From Micromonospora sp. NBC_00421 (GTDB lineage: Bacteria; Actinomycetota; Actinomycetes; Mycobacteriales; Micromonosporaceae): a stretch of 64,000 nucleotides of DNA. A program made the position numbers and the translations under genes. This document shows, one piece after another, positions 17,160 to 27,751 of the stretch; position 1 is the first letter of the stretch; each line of letters begins with the position of its first letter. A model generated the notes under the pieces. That model was not told the origin of the DNA. It ran no database searches and saw only the letters and a program-made list of their open reading frames with translations. Location: positions 4,096,001-4,160,000 of the forward strand of contig NZ_CP107929.1 in NCBI RefSeq assembly GCF_036017915.1. The letters run 5' to 3'.

Positions 17160-20100
17160 TCAGGCGCGCGGCTTCTCCCGCATCTCGAAGGTTTCGATGG
17201 TGTCGCCGACCTGGACGTTGTTGAAACCGGCCAGCGTCAGACCACACTCGAAGCCCTCGCGGACCTCCGTCGCGTCGTCCTTGAACCGCTTGAGCGAACT
17301 GATCGTGAGATTGTCCGCCACGACCGCCCCGTCCCGCAGCAGCCGCGCCTTGGCGTTGCGGCGGATGATGCCGGACCGGACGATACAACCGGAGATGTTG
17401 CCGATCTTGGACGAGCGGAAGACGTCGCGGATCTCCGCACTGCCCAGCTCGACCTCCTCGTACTCCGGCTTGAGCAGCCCCTTGAGCGCGGCGTCGATCT
17501 CCTCGATGGCCTGGTAGATGACCGTGTAGTACCGGATCTCCACGCCCTCGCGGTCGGCGATCTCGCGGACCTTGTTGGCGGCCCGCACGTTGAAGCCGAT
17601 GATCGTGACCGCCTCGGACGAGGCGCTCGCGAGCATGACGTCGCTCTCGGTGATCGCGCCCACGCCCCGGTGGATGATCCTGAGCTGGACCTCTTCCGGG
17701 ATGTCGAGGTTGAACAGCGCGTCCTCGAGGGCCTCCACGGAACCGGAGACGTCGCCCTTGAGCACCAGGTTGAGCGAGGTCTTCTCGCCCTCCTTGAGCT
17801 GCTCCATGAGCGTCTCGAGGGTGGCCCGGCCACGGGAGTTGGCGAAGGACGCCGCCCGCCGCCGTGCCTGCCGCTGCTCGGCGATCTGCCGCACCGTGCG
17901 GTCGTCCGCCGCGGCGAGGAAGGTGTCACCCGCGCCCGGCACCGCGGTCAGACCGAGAACCAGCACCGGACGGGCCGGACCTGCCTCGGTGACCTGGTTG
18001 CCGTTCTCGTCGAGCATGGCGCGGACCCGGCCGTGGGCCCCACCGGCGACGATCGAGTCACCGGCACGCAGGGTGCCCTTCTGCACCAGCACCGTGGCCA
18101 CCGCACCGCGACCCTTGTCCAGGTGCGCCTCGATGGCCACACCCTGCGCCGGTCCGTCGATCGCCGCCGTCAGTTCCAGCGACGCGTCGGCGGTCAGCAG
18201 GACCGCGTCCAGCAGCTCGTCGATGCCGATGCCGGGCTTGGCCGCCACGTTGACGAACATGGTGTCGCCGCCGTACTCCTCGGCGACCAGGCCGTACTCG
18301 GTCAGCTGCTGGCGGACCTTGTCCGGGTTGGCATCCGGCTTGTCGACCTTGTTGACCGCCACCACGATCGGGACGTCGGCCGCCTTGGCGTGGTTGAGCG
18401 CCTCGATGGTCTGCGGCATGACACCGTCGTCGGCCGCCACCACCAGCACCACGACGTCGGTGACCTGGGCACCACGGGCACGCATGGCGGTGAACGCCTC
18501 GTGACCCGGGGTGTCGATGAAGGTGACCGCGCGGTCCTCGCCCTCGTGCGGGACGTGGACCTGGTACGCGCCGATGTGCTGGGTGATGCCACCCGCCTCG
18601 CCGGCCACGACGTTCGCCTTGCGGATCGCGTCGAGCAGCTTGGTCTTACCGTGGTCGACGTGACCCATGACGGTCACCACCGGCGCACGGCTGACCAGGC
18701 GGTCCGCCGCGACCTCGGCGTCGAGGTCGATGTTGAACTGCGCGAGCAGCTCACGGTCCTCGTCCTCCGGGCTGACGATCTGCACGTCGAAGCCGAGGTG
18801 CTCACCCAGCAGCAGCAGGGTCTCGTCGGAGCAGGACTGGGTCGCGGTGACCATCTCGCCCAGGTTGAACATCTCCTGGACCAGCGAACCCGGGTTGGCG
18901 TTGATCTTGTCGGCGAAGTCCGACAGCGAAGCGCCGCGGGAGAGCCTGACGACCTGACCCTGACCCCGGGGAGCACCCGAGCTCATGGTCGGAGCCGACA
19001 GGTTGTCGAACTCCTGTCTGCGCTGCTTCTTGGACTTGCGACCACGGGTCGGTCGGCCACCCGGACGCCCGAAGGCACCCGCGGCGCCACCGCCACGGCC
19101 ACGGCCGCCGCCACCGGGACGACCACCGCCACCGGCCGGGGCACCCGGACGGAAACCGCCACCGGGAGCGCCACCGCCGCCACCGGGGCCACCACGGTAG
19201 CCACCGCCGCCGGCGCCACCGCCGCCACCGGGACCACCACGGTAACCACCACCACCGCCGGCGCCACCGCCGCCACCGGGGCGGAAGCCACCGCCACCGC
19301 CACCGGGACGACCAGCGCCGCCACCGGGGCCACCACGACCGCCACCGGGGCCGCCGGGGCGACCCGTGGTGGGCCGCTGGCTCGGCATGGAGGCCGGGCT
19401 CGGACGCGGCGGCATGGAGGCCGGGCTCGGACGCGGCGGCATGCCGGCCGGACCACTCGGCCGGGGACCGCCCGCACCGGCGGCCGGGGGCCGCTGGGGC
19501 TGACCGCCCTGGATGCCGAACGGGTTGTTACCGGCGCCGCGCGCCGGCGGACGACCACCGGGCCGGGCACCCGGACCCGCCGGGGCACCACCGGGACGAC
19601 CGGCGGCCGGGGTACCCGGACGCGGCGGCACGGCGTTCGGACCAGGACGCGGACCCGGACGGGGACCACCCTCGGTCGGGGGCTCCCGTCGGACGTTGTC
19701 CCGCTGCTGCTGCCGAGCGGCCTGGGCGGCCTTGACCGCCGCCTCCTGCTCGGCCTTCAGCGCGGCGGCGCGCGCTTCGGCGGCCGCCACCTCGATGTCA
19801 TGTGCGCTCGCCGGCTTGGCGACCGGGGTCACCGGCTGCGGCGGGCCAGGGACCGGGCCCTTGGGCTTCGGTCCGGGGGTCGGCGCGGTCGGCCGCCGGG
19901 GCGGCATCGGCCGGGCCGAGACCCGGGGGGCACCCGGGGTCGGGGACGGCGTCGGGGTCGGTGCCGGGCTCGGGGCCGCCGCCGGAGCGGTCGGTGCCGA
20001 CGAACCACCGGCGGACGCCACGAATGCGCCACGCAGCCGTCGGGCGACAGGCGCCTCGACGGTGCTGGACGCGGACTTCACGAACTCGCCCATTTCCTTC

Positions 20101-20174
20101 AGCTTGGCGAGCACTGTCTTACTCTCGACCCCGAGCTCCTTGGCAAGCTCGTGTACGCGGGCCTTACCTGCCAC
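17160..20174 (-). CDS. infB: translation initiation factor IF-2
   Basis: IF-2 is the GTPase that places initiator tRNA on the 30S subunit. The protein (about 1004 aa) has an N-terminal IF2N helix ([24 protein letters not shown]), a long Pro/Gly/Arg linker of about 330 residues with many GGG-rich repeats, then the G domain with [14 protein letters not shown] (near residue 500), DTPGHEAF and NKVDKPD, and the C-terminal initiator-tRNA-binding domains. The GTG at 20174 has GAGGAG four bases upstream. The repetitive linker is normal for high-GC actinobacteria. Confidence 0.97.
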   Translation of the reverse strand: MAGKARVHELAKELGVESKTVLAKLKEMGEFVKSASSTVEAPVARRLRGAFVASAGGSSAPTAPAAAPSPAPTPTPSPTPGAPRVSARPMPPRRPTAPTPGPKPKGPVPGPPQPVTPVAKPASAHDIEVAAAEARAAALKAEQEAAVKAAQAARQQQRDNVRREPPTEGGPRPGPRPGPNAVPPRPGTPAAGRPGGAPAGPGARPGGRPPARGAGNNPFGIQGGQPQRPPAAGAGGPRPSGPAGMPPRPSPASMPPRPSPASMPSQRPTTGRPGGPGGGRGGPGGGAGRPGGGGGGFRPGGGGGAGGGGGYRGGPGGGGGAGGGGYRGGPGGGGGAPGGGFRPGAPAGGGGRPGGGGRGRGGGAAGAFGRPGGRPTRGRKSKKQRRQEFDNLSAPTMSSGAPRGQGQVVRLSRGASLSDFADKINANPGSLVQEMFNLGEMVTATQSCSDETLLLLGEHLGFDVQIVSPEDEDRELLAQFNIDLDAEVAADRLVSRAPVVTVMGHVDHGKTKLLDAIRKANVVAGEAGGITQHIGAYQVHVPHEGEDRAVTFIDTPGHEAFTAMRARGAQVTDVVVLVVAADDGVMPQTIEALNHAKAADVPIVVAVNKVDKPDANPDKVRQQLTEYGLVAEEYGGDTMFVNVAAKPGIGIDELLDAVLLTADASLELTAAIDGPAQGVAIEAHLDKGRGAVATVLVQKGTLRAGDSIVAGGAHGRVRAMLDENGNQVTEAGPARPVLVLGLTAVPGAGDTFLAAADDRTVRQIAEQRQARRRAASFANSRGRATLETLMEQLKEGEKTSLNLVLKGDVSGSVEALEDALFNLDIPEEVQLRIIHRGVGAITESDVMLASASSEAVTIIGFNVRAANKVREIADREGVEIRYYTVIYQAIEEIDAALKGLLKPEYEEVELGSAEIRDVFRSSKIGNISGCIVRSGIIRRNAKARLLRDGAVVADNLTISSLKRFKDDATEVREGFECGLTLAGFNNVQVGDTIETFEMREKPRA

Positions 20175-20267
20175 TGCACTCCTCACTCCGAGGTCGTGCG
20201 GGCAGCACCCGCAGCGACCTCACTCCTGCACTTGAAGCCTGGTCATTTCAGGGACTTCATCGTGTGC

Positions 20268-20600
20268 TCATGTCGGTCGTCCTACCTTGCTAGCGACCCT
20301 CGCCCGGTCGGGTTGACCGGGCGTAGTGGTTGGCGCATCGACGTGCTCCGCGACGGCACCGTGGTCAGGGACCCCGGTGAGCCGCAGCGCCCGCCCGAAG
20401 GCGCGACGCCGCACCGCCAGCGCGAAGCAGGCCGGATCCGGGTGCAGGTTCGCTCCCCGACCCGGCAGACTGCGGCTCGGATCAGGCCGGAGACTGTGAC
20501 CATCCTCGTCACCGACCGCGACGATCCGCAGCAATTCGCTGGCCGGCGCGCGTTTCCGGCAACCCACACAGGTGCGCTCCGGTTGCACGCGTCGTACCAC
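20268..20600 (-). CDS. YlxR family RNA-binding protein
   Basis: The protein (about 110 aa) has the YlxR signature PERTCVGCRKRAPASELLRIV and the downstream segment LPGRGANLHPDPACFALAVRRRAFGRAL. YlxR/RnpM-type proteins bind RNA, including RNase P RNA in Bacillus, and sit between nusA and infB in this operon. The start may be the GTG at 20600 or 20588. Confidence 0.9.
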   Translation of the reverse strand: MVRRVQPERTCVGCRKRAPASELLRIVAVGDEDGHSLRPDPSRSLPGRGANLHPDPACFALAVRRRAFGRALRLTGVPDHGAVAEHVDAPTTTPGQPDRARVASKVGRPT

Positions 20601-20616
20601 TGGAAGAAGTCTACCC

Positions 20617-21651
20617 CTAGCCGCCCGAGATCGCTCCGCCCGGCTCCGGGACCCCGCCCCGACCGCCGGTGCCGGCCTGCTCCGCATCGGAGCGGATGTC
20701 GATCCGCCAACCGGTCAATCGCGCGGCAAGCCGGGCATTCTGCCCCTCCCGCCCGATGGCGAGGGAGAGCTGGAAATCCGGAACGGTGACCCGGGCCGTC
20801 CGGGTGGCCAGGTCGACCACCTCGACCCGGAGCGCTTTGGCCGGCGACAGCGCGTTGCCGACGAAGGTCGCCGGGTCGTCCGACCAGTCGATGATGTCGA
20901 TCTTCTCGCCGTGCAGCTCGCTCATCACCGCGCGGACCCGCTGACCCATCGGACCGATGCAGGCGCCCTTGGCGTTCACGCCCTGGACGGCGGAGCGTAC
21001 GGCGATCTTGGTGCGGTGACCTGCCTCACGCGCGATCGCCCCGATCTCGACCGTGCCGTCGGCGATCTCCGGCACCTCGAGCGCGAAGAGCTTCTTCACC
21101 AGCGCCGGGTGGGACCGGGACAGGGTGATCTGCGGACCGCGCATCCCCTTGGTCACGTGCACCACCACGCAGCGGATCCGCTCACCGTGGGTGTAACGCT
21201 CGCCGGGCACCTGCTCGGACTGCGGCAGCACGCCCTCCAGCTTGCCGAGGTCGACGCTGACGATGCCCTTCTCGCTGCGGGCCTCGTGCGCCTGGACCAC
21301 GCCGGTCACCAGGTCGCCGTCGCGGCCGACGTACTCGCCGAAGTGCACCTCGTCGGTGGCCTCCCGCAGCCGCTGGAGGATCACCTGCTTGGCGGTCATC
21401 GCCGCGATCCGGCCGAAGTCGTGCGGGGTGTCGTCCCACTCCCGCACCACACTGCCGTCGTCGTCCAGCTCCTGGGCGTAGACCTGGGCGGCCCCGTTCC
21501 TACGGTCGATCTCCACCCGGGCGTGTGACTCGGCACCTTCGGTGTGCCGGTAGGCGGTCAGCAACGCGGTCTCGATCGCCGCGAGGATCGTGTCGAACGG
21601 GATCTCCCGCTCGCGCTCCAGTGCGCGCAGCGCCGCGAGGTCGATGTTCAC
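20617..21651 (-). CDS. nusA: transcription termination/antitermination factor NusA
   Basis: The 344-aa protein has the N-terminal RNA-polymerase-binding domain ([18 protein letters not shown]...), an S1 domain ([16 protein letters not shown]), and two KH domains ([21 protein letters not shown] and [21 protein letters not shown]). It lacks the acidic repeats found in proteobacteria, as usual in actinobacteria. Its GTG overlaps the rimP stop by the GTGA arrangement, so it is coupled to rimP. Confidence 0.97.
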   Translation of the reverse strand: MNIDLAALRALEREREIPFDTILAAIETALLTAYRHTEGAESHARVEIDRRNGAAQVYAQELDDDGSVVREWDDTPHDFGRIAAMTAKQVILQRLREATDEVHFGEYVGRDGDLVTGVVQAHEARSEKGIVSVDLGKLEGVLPQSEQVPGERYTHGERIRCVVVHVTKGMRGPQITLSRSHPALVKKLFALEVPEIADGTVEIGAIAREAGHRTKIAVRSAVQGVNAKGACIGPMGQRVRAVMSELHGEKIDIIDWSDDPATFVGNALSPAKALRVEVVDLATRTARVTVPDFQLSLAIGREGQNARLAARLTGWRIDIRSDAEQAGTGGRGGVPEPGGAISGG

Positions 21652-22349
21652 CTCTCCTCGTCCTCCACATCTTCGTCGTCGTCATCTTCGTCGTCGGTGT
21701 CGTCGCCGGACTCGTCGTCCGCGCCGGACTCGTCCGCCTCGTCGATCTCGTCCAGGCGGTGGAACTCGACCTGCACCCGGCCGGGACCGAGTTCGGCGTA
21801 GCGGTGTTCCACCGGGCCGGACCCGGTCTCCAGCACCACCCGCTCGTCGTCGGCCGTCACCACCCGGCCGGTGACCTGACGGTCCACGGCGGGCTCCCCC
21901 TCGGGCCGCTCGGCCCGGACGGTCACCTTGACCAGCCGGCCGGCGTTGCGTCGCCAGTGCCGGGGCAGCGTCAACGGGCGGTCGACCCCCGGGGAGCTGA
22001 CCTCCAGTTGGTACTCCCCCGCCACGATGTCCCCGCCGGACTCCTCGGCCGCGTCCAGCGCCGCCGAGATCACCCGGGAGACGTCCGCGACGGCGTCCAG
22101 GTTGATTCCGCCGTCGGCGTCCACGATCACCCGCACCACGTGCCGGCGGCCGGCCCGGGAGACGGAGACGTCCTCCAGGTCGTAGCCCGCCTCGGTGATC
22201 ACCGGCCCGATCACGTCGCGCAGCCTGGTGCGGCGGGCGGCCAGGTCGCCCCGGGATGCGCCCGCGCGGTCCCCGCCCCGGGGGCCGTCGGTGCGACGGG
22301 ATCGTCCCGCCGGCGCCGTCGGCCTGGTAGCACGACCACGCTGCGTCAT
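21648..22349 (-). CDS. rimP: ribosome maturation factor RimP
   Basis: RimP is needed for 30S assembly. The 233-aa protein has the conserved core [28 protein letters not shown] and [23 protein letters not shown], preceded by an Arg/Gly-rich leader of about 40 residues and followed by a highly acidic tail. The ATG at 22349 has AGGAG about 12 bases upstream. The frame remains open over 1.3 kb further upstream, but that is non-coding shadow of the divergent lipoprotein genes. Confidence 0.95.
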   Translation of the reverse strand: MTQRGRATRPTAPAGRSRRTDGPRGGDRAGASRGDLAARRTRLRDVIGPVITEAGYDLEDVSVSRAGRRHVVRVIVDADGGINLDAVADVSRVISAALDAAEESGGDIVAGEYQLEVSSPGVDRPLTLPRHWRRNAGRLVKVTVRAERPEGEPAVDRQVTGRVVTADDERVVLETGSGPVEHRYAELGPGRVQVEFHRLDEIDEADESGADDESGDDTDDEDDDDEDVEDEER

Positions 22350-22503
22350 CTGGGCACCCTTCTCCTGAGCGGCGGCGGTCGTCGGACCGGCACGCCGGGA
22401 CGCCACCGGGGCGGCAGCGCCGGTGGTTGCGCAGAGCGTAACGCGCCGTCGGGACGACGGTCCCGGCGGCGCACCGACGGCGGTCGCCCGCCGGCCCACA
22501 CGG

Positions 22504-23028
22504 ATGGTGTTGACTTGTCCGGTGGCCACGGGCAGAACGACAACGCACCCCGACGGAACGGGACGATCCCGGCGCACAGTGCTGCGCGCCGGCGCGCTCC
22601 TGACGGTCGGCGTCGCCGCCGTACCGCTGACCGGCTGTGGTCTCCTCGACCGCGACGAGCCCGCCCCACCGCCCGACCCGCTGGAGCCCCTCGCCGGCGA
22701 GTCCCGGGCGCTGGCCGACCGGCACCGGGCCGCGATCGCCGCCGACCCGGGGCTGGCCGACCGGCTCACCCCGATCGCCGACGCGCACGCCGCGCACGCC
22801 GACGAGCTGCGCCGGCTGATCGGCCGCCCCGAACCCACCGGCCCGGCGTCACCGGGCCCGACCACCGGCGACGGCGCGCGGAACACCCTCCTGACCGAAC
22901 TGCGGGCCGCCGAGCAGAGCGGCCGGGACAACGCGGCCAGGGCCTGCGCCGACGCGCCGGCCGACCGGGTCGCCGTGCTCGGTTCGATCGCCGCCGCCCG
23001 GGCCACCCACCTGGAGGCGCTCAAGTGA
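22504..23028 (+). CDS. lipoprotein, possible ferritin-like fold
   Basis: The protein (about 174 aa from ATG 22504; a GTG at 22522 is an alternative) has a twin-arginine-like leader and lipobox: RRTVLRAGALLTVGVAAVPLTGC, with Cys as lipidation site. The mature part is Ala/Arg-rich helix with His residues (ADAHAAHADELRRLIG). Coupling by GTGA to the next gene, a DUF4439-type ferritin-like protein, suggests the two act together at the membrane. The His pattern would suit metal or dimer contacts but this is inference. Confidence 0.75.
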   Translation: MVLTCPVATGRTTTHPDGTGRSRRTVLRAGALLTVGVAAVPLTGCGLLDRDEPAPPPDPLEPLAGESRALADRHRAAIAADPGLADRLTPIADAHAAHADELRRLIGRPEPTGPASPGPTTGDGARNTLLTELRAAEQSGRDNAARACADAPADRVAVLGSIAAARATHLEALK

Positions 23029-23474
23029 ACCGCCGTACCGCCCCGTCCGCCCCCGGCGACGCGCTCGCCGACGCGCTGGCCGCCGAGTACGCCGCGATCT
23101 ACGCCTACGGCCCGATCGGGGTACGCCTCACCGACGCCGACCGGCGGGCGGCCCGCACCGCCGAGGCGGCCCACCGGGCCCGACGCGACGCGCTGGTGCT
23201 CCAGCTCAGTGCCGCCGGTGGTGCGGTCCCCGCCGACCAGGCCGGTTATGCGCTTCCGTTCCCGGTCACCGACCGGGCCAGCGCGCTGCGGCTGGCGGTG
23301 CAGGTGGAGGAGCGCACCGCGGCGTTCTGGCGGGCGGCGTTGCCGGTCACCACCGGCGCGGACCGCACCCGGGCGCTCAACGCGCTTACCGACTGCGCGG
23401 TACGGGCCACCCGCTGGCGGCGCAGCGCCGGGATCGCCCCGCTGACCGTCCCGTTCCCCGGCCGCCCCACGTGA
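23025..23474 (+). CDS. ferritin-like domain protein (DUF4439 type)
   Basis: The 149-aa protein starts at a GTG overlapping the stop of the lipoprotein gene. The sequence LADALAAEYAAIYAYGPIGVRL, followed by AHRARRDALVLQLSAAGGAVP and EERTAAFWRAALP, is the four-helix DUF4439 pattern seen beside rimP in many actinobacteria. Iron binding is not evident, since the classical ferritin Glu/His set is incomplete. Function unknown. Confidence 0.8.
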   Translation: MNRRTAPSAPGDALADALAAEYAAIYAYGPIGVRLTDADRRAARTAEAAHRARRDALVLQLSAAGGAVPADQAGYALPFPVTDRASALRLAVQVEERTAAFWRAALPVTTGADRTRALNALTDCAVRATRWRRSAGIAPLTVPFPGRPT

Positions 23475-23663
23475 CCACCTGACCGACCCACCTGACCGAA
23501 CCGGCCGCCGGGCGACCGCACCGACCGGCCGACGTGCCGGGCCGGCGTCGACACCGGTTTCCCGGAGAGACAGATCACCGCCGCCCGGCCGGGGGTTTTC
23601 CGGCATATTCGACCGATTCAGCGGGTCTCCAGGGCGGTTCCGCACGTGCAGCGGTTGCGGTCC

Positions 23664-23682
23664 GCATACGGGGTATGCATAC
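23664..23682. promoter_or_regulatory. PadR-type operator upstream of padR
   Basis: GCATAC-N3-GTATGC (23664-23678) overlaps a second palindrome GTATGCATAC (23673-23682). It ends 9 bases before the padR ATG, in a local AT-rich patch, as expected for an autoregulatory operator covering the promoter. Confidence 0.55.
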
Positions 23683-23691
23683 TCCGTTGCC

Positions 23692-24279
23692 ATGTCCATC
23701 CGTCACGGCCTGCTCGCCCTGCTCGAGCGCGGCCAGATGTACGGCTACCAACTCCGGGCCGCGTTCGAGGAGTCGACCGGCTCGACCTGGCCGCTGAACA
23801 TCGGGCAGGTCTACACCACCCTCAACCGGCTGGAACGCGACGGCCTGGTCCGCTCGCTGCCCGAGCACGAGGGCGGCCAGCGGCCGTACGAGATCACCGA
23901 TGCCGGACGGGCGGACCTGGCGCTGTGGTTCGTCACCCCGATCAGCCGCACCGACCGACCCCGCGACGAACTCTCCATCAAGCTGGCTCTCGCACTGACC
24001 ACCCCCGGCGTGGACGTCCGGGCCGTGGTGCAGACCCAGCGCAGCGCCACCATGCGTACCCTCCAGGAGTTGACCCGGCTGAAGTACGCCAGCGACCGGC
24101 CGGAGGACCTGCCCTGGCGGCTGGTGCTGGACGCGATGATGTTCCAGGCCGAGGCGGAGGTCCGCTGGCTCGACCACTGCGAGACGAGTCTGGTCCGGTA
24201 CCGGCCCACCCCGCCGACCGCCCGCAGCGGGTCACCGCCGGAGGTGGTGGACCGGACCGACCAGGAGGCAAGCCGGTGA
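23692..24279 (+). CDS. PadR family transcriptional regulator
   Basis: The 195-aa protein has the PadR winged helix (HGLLALLERGQMYGYQLRAAFEE, then IGQVYTTLNRLERDGLVRSL) and a C-terminal Vir_act_alpha_C-like helical dimerisation part. PadR proteins usually repress adjacent exporter genes until a ligand binds. The stop overlaps the GTG start of an ABC ATPase, so regulator and transporter are cotranscribed and translationally coupled. A palindrome in its own promoter fits autorepression of the whole operon. Confidence 0.9.
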   Translation: MSIRHGLLALLERGQMYGYQLRAAFEESTGSTWPLNIGQVYTTLNRLERDGLVRSLPEHEGGQRPYEITDAGRADLALWFVTPISRTDRPRDELSIKLALALTTPGVDVRAVVQTQRSATMRTLQELTRLKYASDRPEDLPWRLVLDAMMFQAEAEVRWLDHCETSLVRYRPTPPTARSGSPPEVVDRTDQEASR

Positions 24280-25010
24280 CCGACCGGGACTCCGCGATAC
24301 TCGAACTGCGCGACGTCCACCGGACCCACGGCAGTGGCGAGGCCACGGTGCACGCGCTGCGCGGGGTGAGCCTCACCGTCCGGCCGGGGGAACTGGTGGC
24401 CGTGATGGGTCCCTCGGGCTCGGGCAAGTCGACCCTGCTCACCCTGGCCGGCGGCCTCGACCGGCCGACCGGGGGCGAGGTGCTGGTCGAGGGGGAACCG
24501 CTCGGCGGGCTGGACGGGCGACGGCTGGCCCGCATGCGTCGCCGCCGGATCGGCTACGTCTTCCAGGATCTGAACCTGCTCGGCAGCCTCACCGCCGCCG
24601 AGAACGTCTCCCTCCCGCTCGAACTCGACGGGGTCGGGGTGCGGCAGGCCCGGCGGGCGGCGCTGGCCGCCCTGGAGGAGGTGGGCCTGACCGGGCTCGG
24701 CGGGCGTTTTCCCGACCAGATGTCAGGCGGGCAGCAGCAACGGGTGGCGATCGCCAGGGCACTTGTCGGCGAGCGACGGCTGGTGCTGGCCGACGAGCCG
24801 ACCGGGGCGCTGGACTCGCAGACCGGGGAGGCGGTGCTGCACCTGCTGCGCCGCCGGGTCGACGCGGGCGCGGCCGGGGTGCTGGTGACCCACGAGGCCC
24901 GGCACGCGGGCTGGGCGGACCGGGTGGTCTTCCTCCGCGACGGTGTCCTGGTCGACTCCACCGCGCCGCTGACCGGGGTCGAGCACCTGCTCTCCGGCAG
25001 CGACCGGTGA
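24276..25010 (+). CDS. ABC transporter ATP-binding protein (MacB/LolD type)
   Basis: The 244-aa ATPase has Walker A GPSGSGKST, Q-loop VFQDLNLL, signature MSGGQQQRVAIARAL, Walker B VLADEPTGALD and switch His in LVTHE, all intact. It is of the MacB/LolD/FtsE class, which pairs with FtsX-fold permeases, and is coupled at both ends by GTGA overlaps. Such systems export lipoproteins, peptides or antibiotics by mechanotransmission; the cargo is unknown. Confidence 0.93.
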   Translation: MTDRDSAILELRDVHRTHGSGEATVHALRGVSLTVRPGELVAVMGPSGSGKSTLLTLAGGLDRPTGGEVLVEGEPLGGLDGRRLARMRRRRIGYVFQDLNLLGSLTAAENVSLPLELDGVGVRQARRAALAALEEVGLTGLGGRFPDQMSGGQQQRVAIARALVGERRLVLADEPTGALDSQTGEAVLHLLRRRVDAGAAGVLVTHEARHAGWADRVVFLRDGVLVDSTAPLTGVEHLLSGSDR

Positions 25011-27748
25011 GCCGGCCGGTCCGGCGGGAACGACCCGGTCGGCTCCGCGAGGCGGTCGGCTCCTGGCGGGCGGCGTTGCGGATCGCCAGGCGGGAGGCCC
25101 GCCGGGCGCGGGGGCGTACCGCGCTGGTACTGGCGATGATCGCGTTGCCGGTGTCGGCGTTGAGTTTCGTCGCGGTCAGCTACGACATGGCCGACCTCAC
25201 CCGGGTCGAGCGCTTCGACCAGCGGGGCGGTGCCGCCGACGTCGAGCTGCGCTGGGTGGCGGAGAATCCCCTGCACCAGGACGGCTGGGGTGAGACGACC
25301 TGGGCCCGGCAGGGTGAGCAGGTGAACCGGGAGCGGCCGGTGAGCCGGACAGAGGTCGAGGCACTACTGCCCGCCGGCAGCCGGATCAGCCGGGTCGGCT
25401 GGTGGGTGCCGTTCGAGGTCCTCATCGGTGATCGGACCATCACGCTGGACGGACGGGTGCTGGACCTCACGGACCCGCTGCCCCGCTCGACGGTGCGGCT
25501 GCGCTCCGGCCGGGTGCCCACCGCCCCCGACGAGGTCATGGTCAGCGCCCGGGCCGCCACACGACTGGGCGTACGGGTCGGCGGGACGGTCGCCGCGGCC
25601 GACGGTTCCGGCAGGTGGCGGGTGGTCGGCATGGTGGAGTTCCCCGACCAGCTGGGCGAGGTGGTCGCCCTGACCCCGGGCGGGCTGCCCCGCGTCGGTC
25701 AGGGTTACGACGAGAGCTGGCTGGTCGACCTCCCGGGTGAGCTGGACGCCGCCCTGGTGGACCGGCTCAACGCACACGGCGTGACGGTCAGCGCCCGGAC
25801 ACCGGTGCCGGGCGGAGGGTCGTCCGACGCCCCGGGCTCGGGTATCCCGCTGCCCGATCCGGTGGTGGCGAGCAACTCGGTGCTGGTCGGTGGGCTGGGC
25901 CTGCTGGAGGTCGTCCTGCTCGTCGGGCCGGCCTTCGCGGTCGGGGTCCGCCGCCGGCGGCGGGACCTGGCACTGGTCGCGGTGGCCGGTGGCGACCCGG
26001 TCCACCTGCGGCGGGTCGTGCTCGCCGACGGGGTGGTCCTCGGTGGTCTCGGCGCGGCGCTCGGGTTGCTGTTCGGGGTCACCGCCGCGCTCGCCGGCCG
26101 GTCGTTGGTCGAGGAGTACGTCCTGGGCGCGCGCGGCGGCGGTTACCGGGTCTTCCCGGCGGCGCTCGCCGCGATCGCGGCGGTCGCGGTGCTGGCCGGG
26201 GTGCTGGCCGCGCTCGCCCCGGCACTTACCGCGGCACGGCAGGACGTGGTGGCCGGGTTGGCCGGTCGCCGGGCCGCACCGCCGCACCGCCGCCGCTGGC
26301 TGCTCCTCGGGCTGGTGCTCACCGTGTCGGGCACCTTGGCCGCCGCCCTCGGTGCCGGCCGCAGCGAGACCCCGGTGATCCTCACCGGCCTGATCCTGGG
26401 TGAGCTGGGGCTGGTCTTCGCCACGCCGACACTGATCGGGCTGCTCGCCCGGCTCGGCCGGCTACTGCCACCGGCACCCCGGATCGCGCTGCGCGACGCC
26501 AGCCGCAACCGCTCCTCGGCCGCCCCGGCGATCTCGGCGGTGATGGCCGCCGTCGCCGGCAGTGTCGCCCTGGGCGTCTACGTGGCAAGCGACGACGCCC
26601 GCAACCGGGCCGAGTGGCAACCGAGCCTGCCGCCCGACCGGGTGCTGCTGATCCGGACGGACCGCGACGGCACCGGCCCGCTGCCCCCGCTGCCGCTGGT
26701 CACCGAACGGGTCCGGGCCGAGTTGGGAACCGGTGCGGTGCTGCCGTTGGCGGTGCCGGGCTGCGCCGAGGAGGGCACGGACGACTACTGTTCGGTGGCG
26801 CCGGTGCTGCCACCGGAACGGATCTGCCCGTACGACGGGGAGTCCTACCGTACGGCGGCGGTACGTCGACAGGCGCTCGCCGACCCGCGCTGTGTCCAGT
26901 CGGTACGGAGGATGAACGGCTACTACCTGCCCACCCTGGTCGACGACGGCGCCGCCCTCGGGGCGGTCAGCGGGGCCCCACCGGACGAGATCGCGGCGGC
27001 CACCGCGGTGCTGCACGCCGGCGGCGCGGTGGTGACCGATCCCCGGTACCTCGCCGATGGCCGGGTGGTGGTCCGGGTCGACCGCTCGGTCAGCGACTCC
27101 CGACCGTCGGAGTCGACCACCGTCACCCTCCCCGGCTACCTGCTGCGTGGCGGGCTGCCGGTCGATCGACTGGTGCTCTCCCCGGCTGCCGCCGGCCGGG
27201 CCGCGCTGGTCGCGCAGCCGATCGGCTACGCCGTCGACACCCCCACCGTGCCGACCCCGGCACAGCTCGACCGGGTGGTCAGTGCGCTGCGACCGGTGCT
27301 GCCGGTGTCGGCGCAGGCGGAACGTGGTCCGCCGAGCTCCGAGCAGCGGGCACTGCTGCTTCTGCTGGCCGCCGCCGCAGGCGTGATCACGGTGGGTGCC
27401 GCCGGGGTGGCCACCGGGCTCGCGGCGGCGGAGGGTCGTCGGGACCTCTCCACGCTCGCCGCGGTGGGGGCCAGTCCCCGGGTACGCCGGGTGCTCTCCC
27501 TCTGCCAGGCGGGGGTGATCGCCGTGGTGGGTTCGGTGCTCGGCATCGCCGCCGGCCTCGCCTCCGCACTGATCATCCTGACCTCGGTGAACCGCCAGTA
27601 CGCCGCGGCGTGGCCCGTCCAGCCGCCGTACCCGGTGGTGGTGCCCTGGCAGACCCTCGGGGTGCTGGTGGTGGTGCCGTTGGTGGCGATGCTCGGCGCG
27701 GGCCTGTTCACCCGCTCCCGCCTCGCGGTCGAACGCCGGTTGGACTGA
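25007..27748 (+). CDS. FtsX-like ABC transporter permease
   Basis: The 913-aa membrane protein begins with an Arg-rich cytoplasmic end and one helix (TALVLAMIALPVSALSFVAV), a large extracellular domain of about 220 residues, several helices, a second extracellular domain with several Cys (CAEEGTDDYCSVAP, ERICPYDGES) and a final FtsX domain (VGASPRVRRVLSLCQAGV). This duplicated FtsX architecture is typical of actinobacterial permeases paired with LolD-like ATPases and PadR regulators. Start overlaps the ATPase stop by GTGA. Confidence 0.9.
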   Translation: MSRPVRRERPGRLREAVGSWRAALRIARREARRARGRTALVLAMIALPVSALSFVAVSYDMADLTRVERFDQRGGAADVELRWVAENPLHQDGWGETTWARQGEQVNRERPVSRTEVEALLPAGSRISRVGWWVPFEVLIGDRTITLDGRVLDLTDPLPRSTVRLRSGRVPTAPDEVMVSARAATRLGVRVGGTVAAADGSGRWRVVGMVEFPDQLGEVVALTPGGLPRVGQGYDESWLVDLPGELDAALVDRLNAHGVTVSARTPVPGGGSSDAPGSGIPLPDPVVASNSVLVGGLGLLEVVLLVGPAFAVGVRRRRRDLALVAVAGGDPVHLRRVVLADGVVLGGLGAALGLLFGVTAALAGRSLVEEYVLGARGGGYRVFPAALAAIAAVAVLAGVLAALAPALTAARQDVVAGLAGRRAAPPHRRRWLLLGLVLTVSGTLAAALGAGRSETPVILTGLILGELGLVFATPTLIGLLARLGRLLPPAPRIALRDASRNRSSAAPAISAVMAAVAGSVALGVYVASDDARNRAEWQPSLPPDRVLLIRTDRDGTGPLPPLPLVTERVRAELGTGAVLPLAVPGCAEEGTDDYCSVAPVLPPERICPYDGESYRTAAVRRQALADPRCVQSVRRMNGYYLPTLVDDGAALGAVSGAPPDEIAAATAVLHAGGAVVTDPRYLADGRVVVRVDRSVSDSRPSESTTVTLPGYLLRGGLPVDRLVLSPAAAGRAALVAQPIGYAVDTPTVPTPAQLDRVVSALRPVLPVSAQAERGPPSSEQRALLLLLAAAAGVITVGAAGVATGLAAAEGRRDLSTLAAVGASPRVRRVLSLCQAGVIAVVGSVLGIAAGLASALIILTSVNRQYAAAWPVQPPYPVVVPWQTLGVLVVVPLVAMLGAGLFTRSRLAVERRLD

Positions 27749-27751
27749 GCG

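Noticed and set aside
17052..20789. A 1245-residue plus-strand ORF
   Set aside because: It is an antisense shadow of infB, with repetitive Arg/Thr/Gly composition and no domain; caused by GC-biased codon use.
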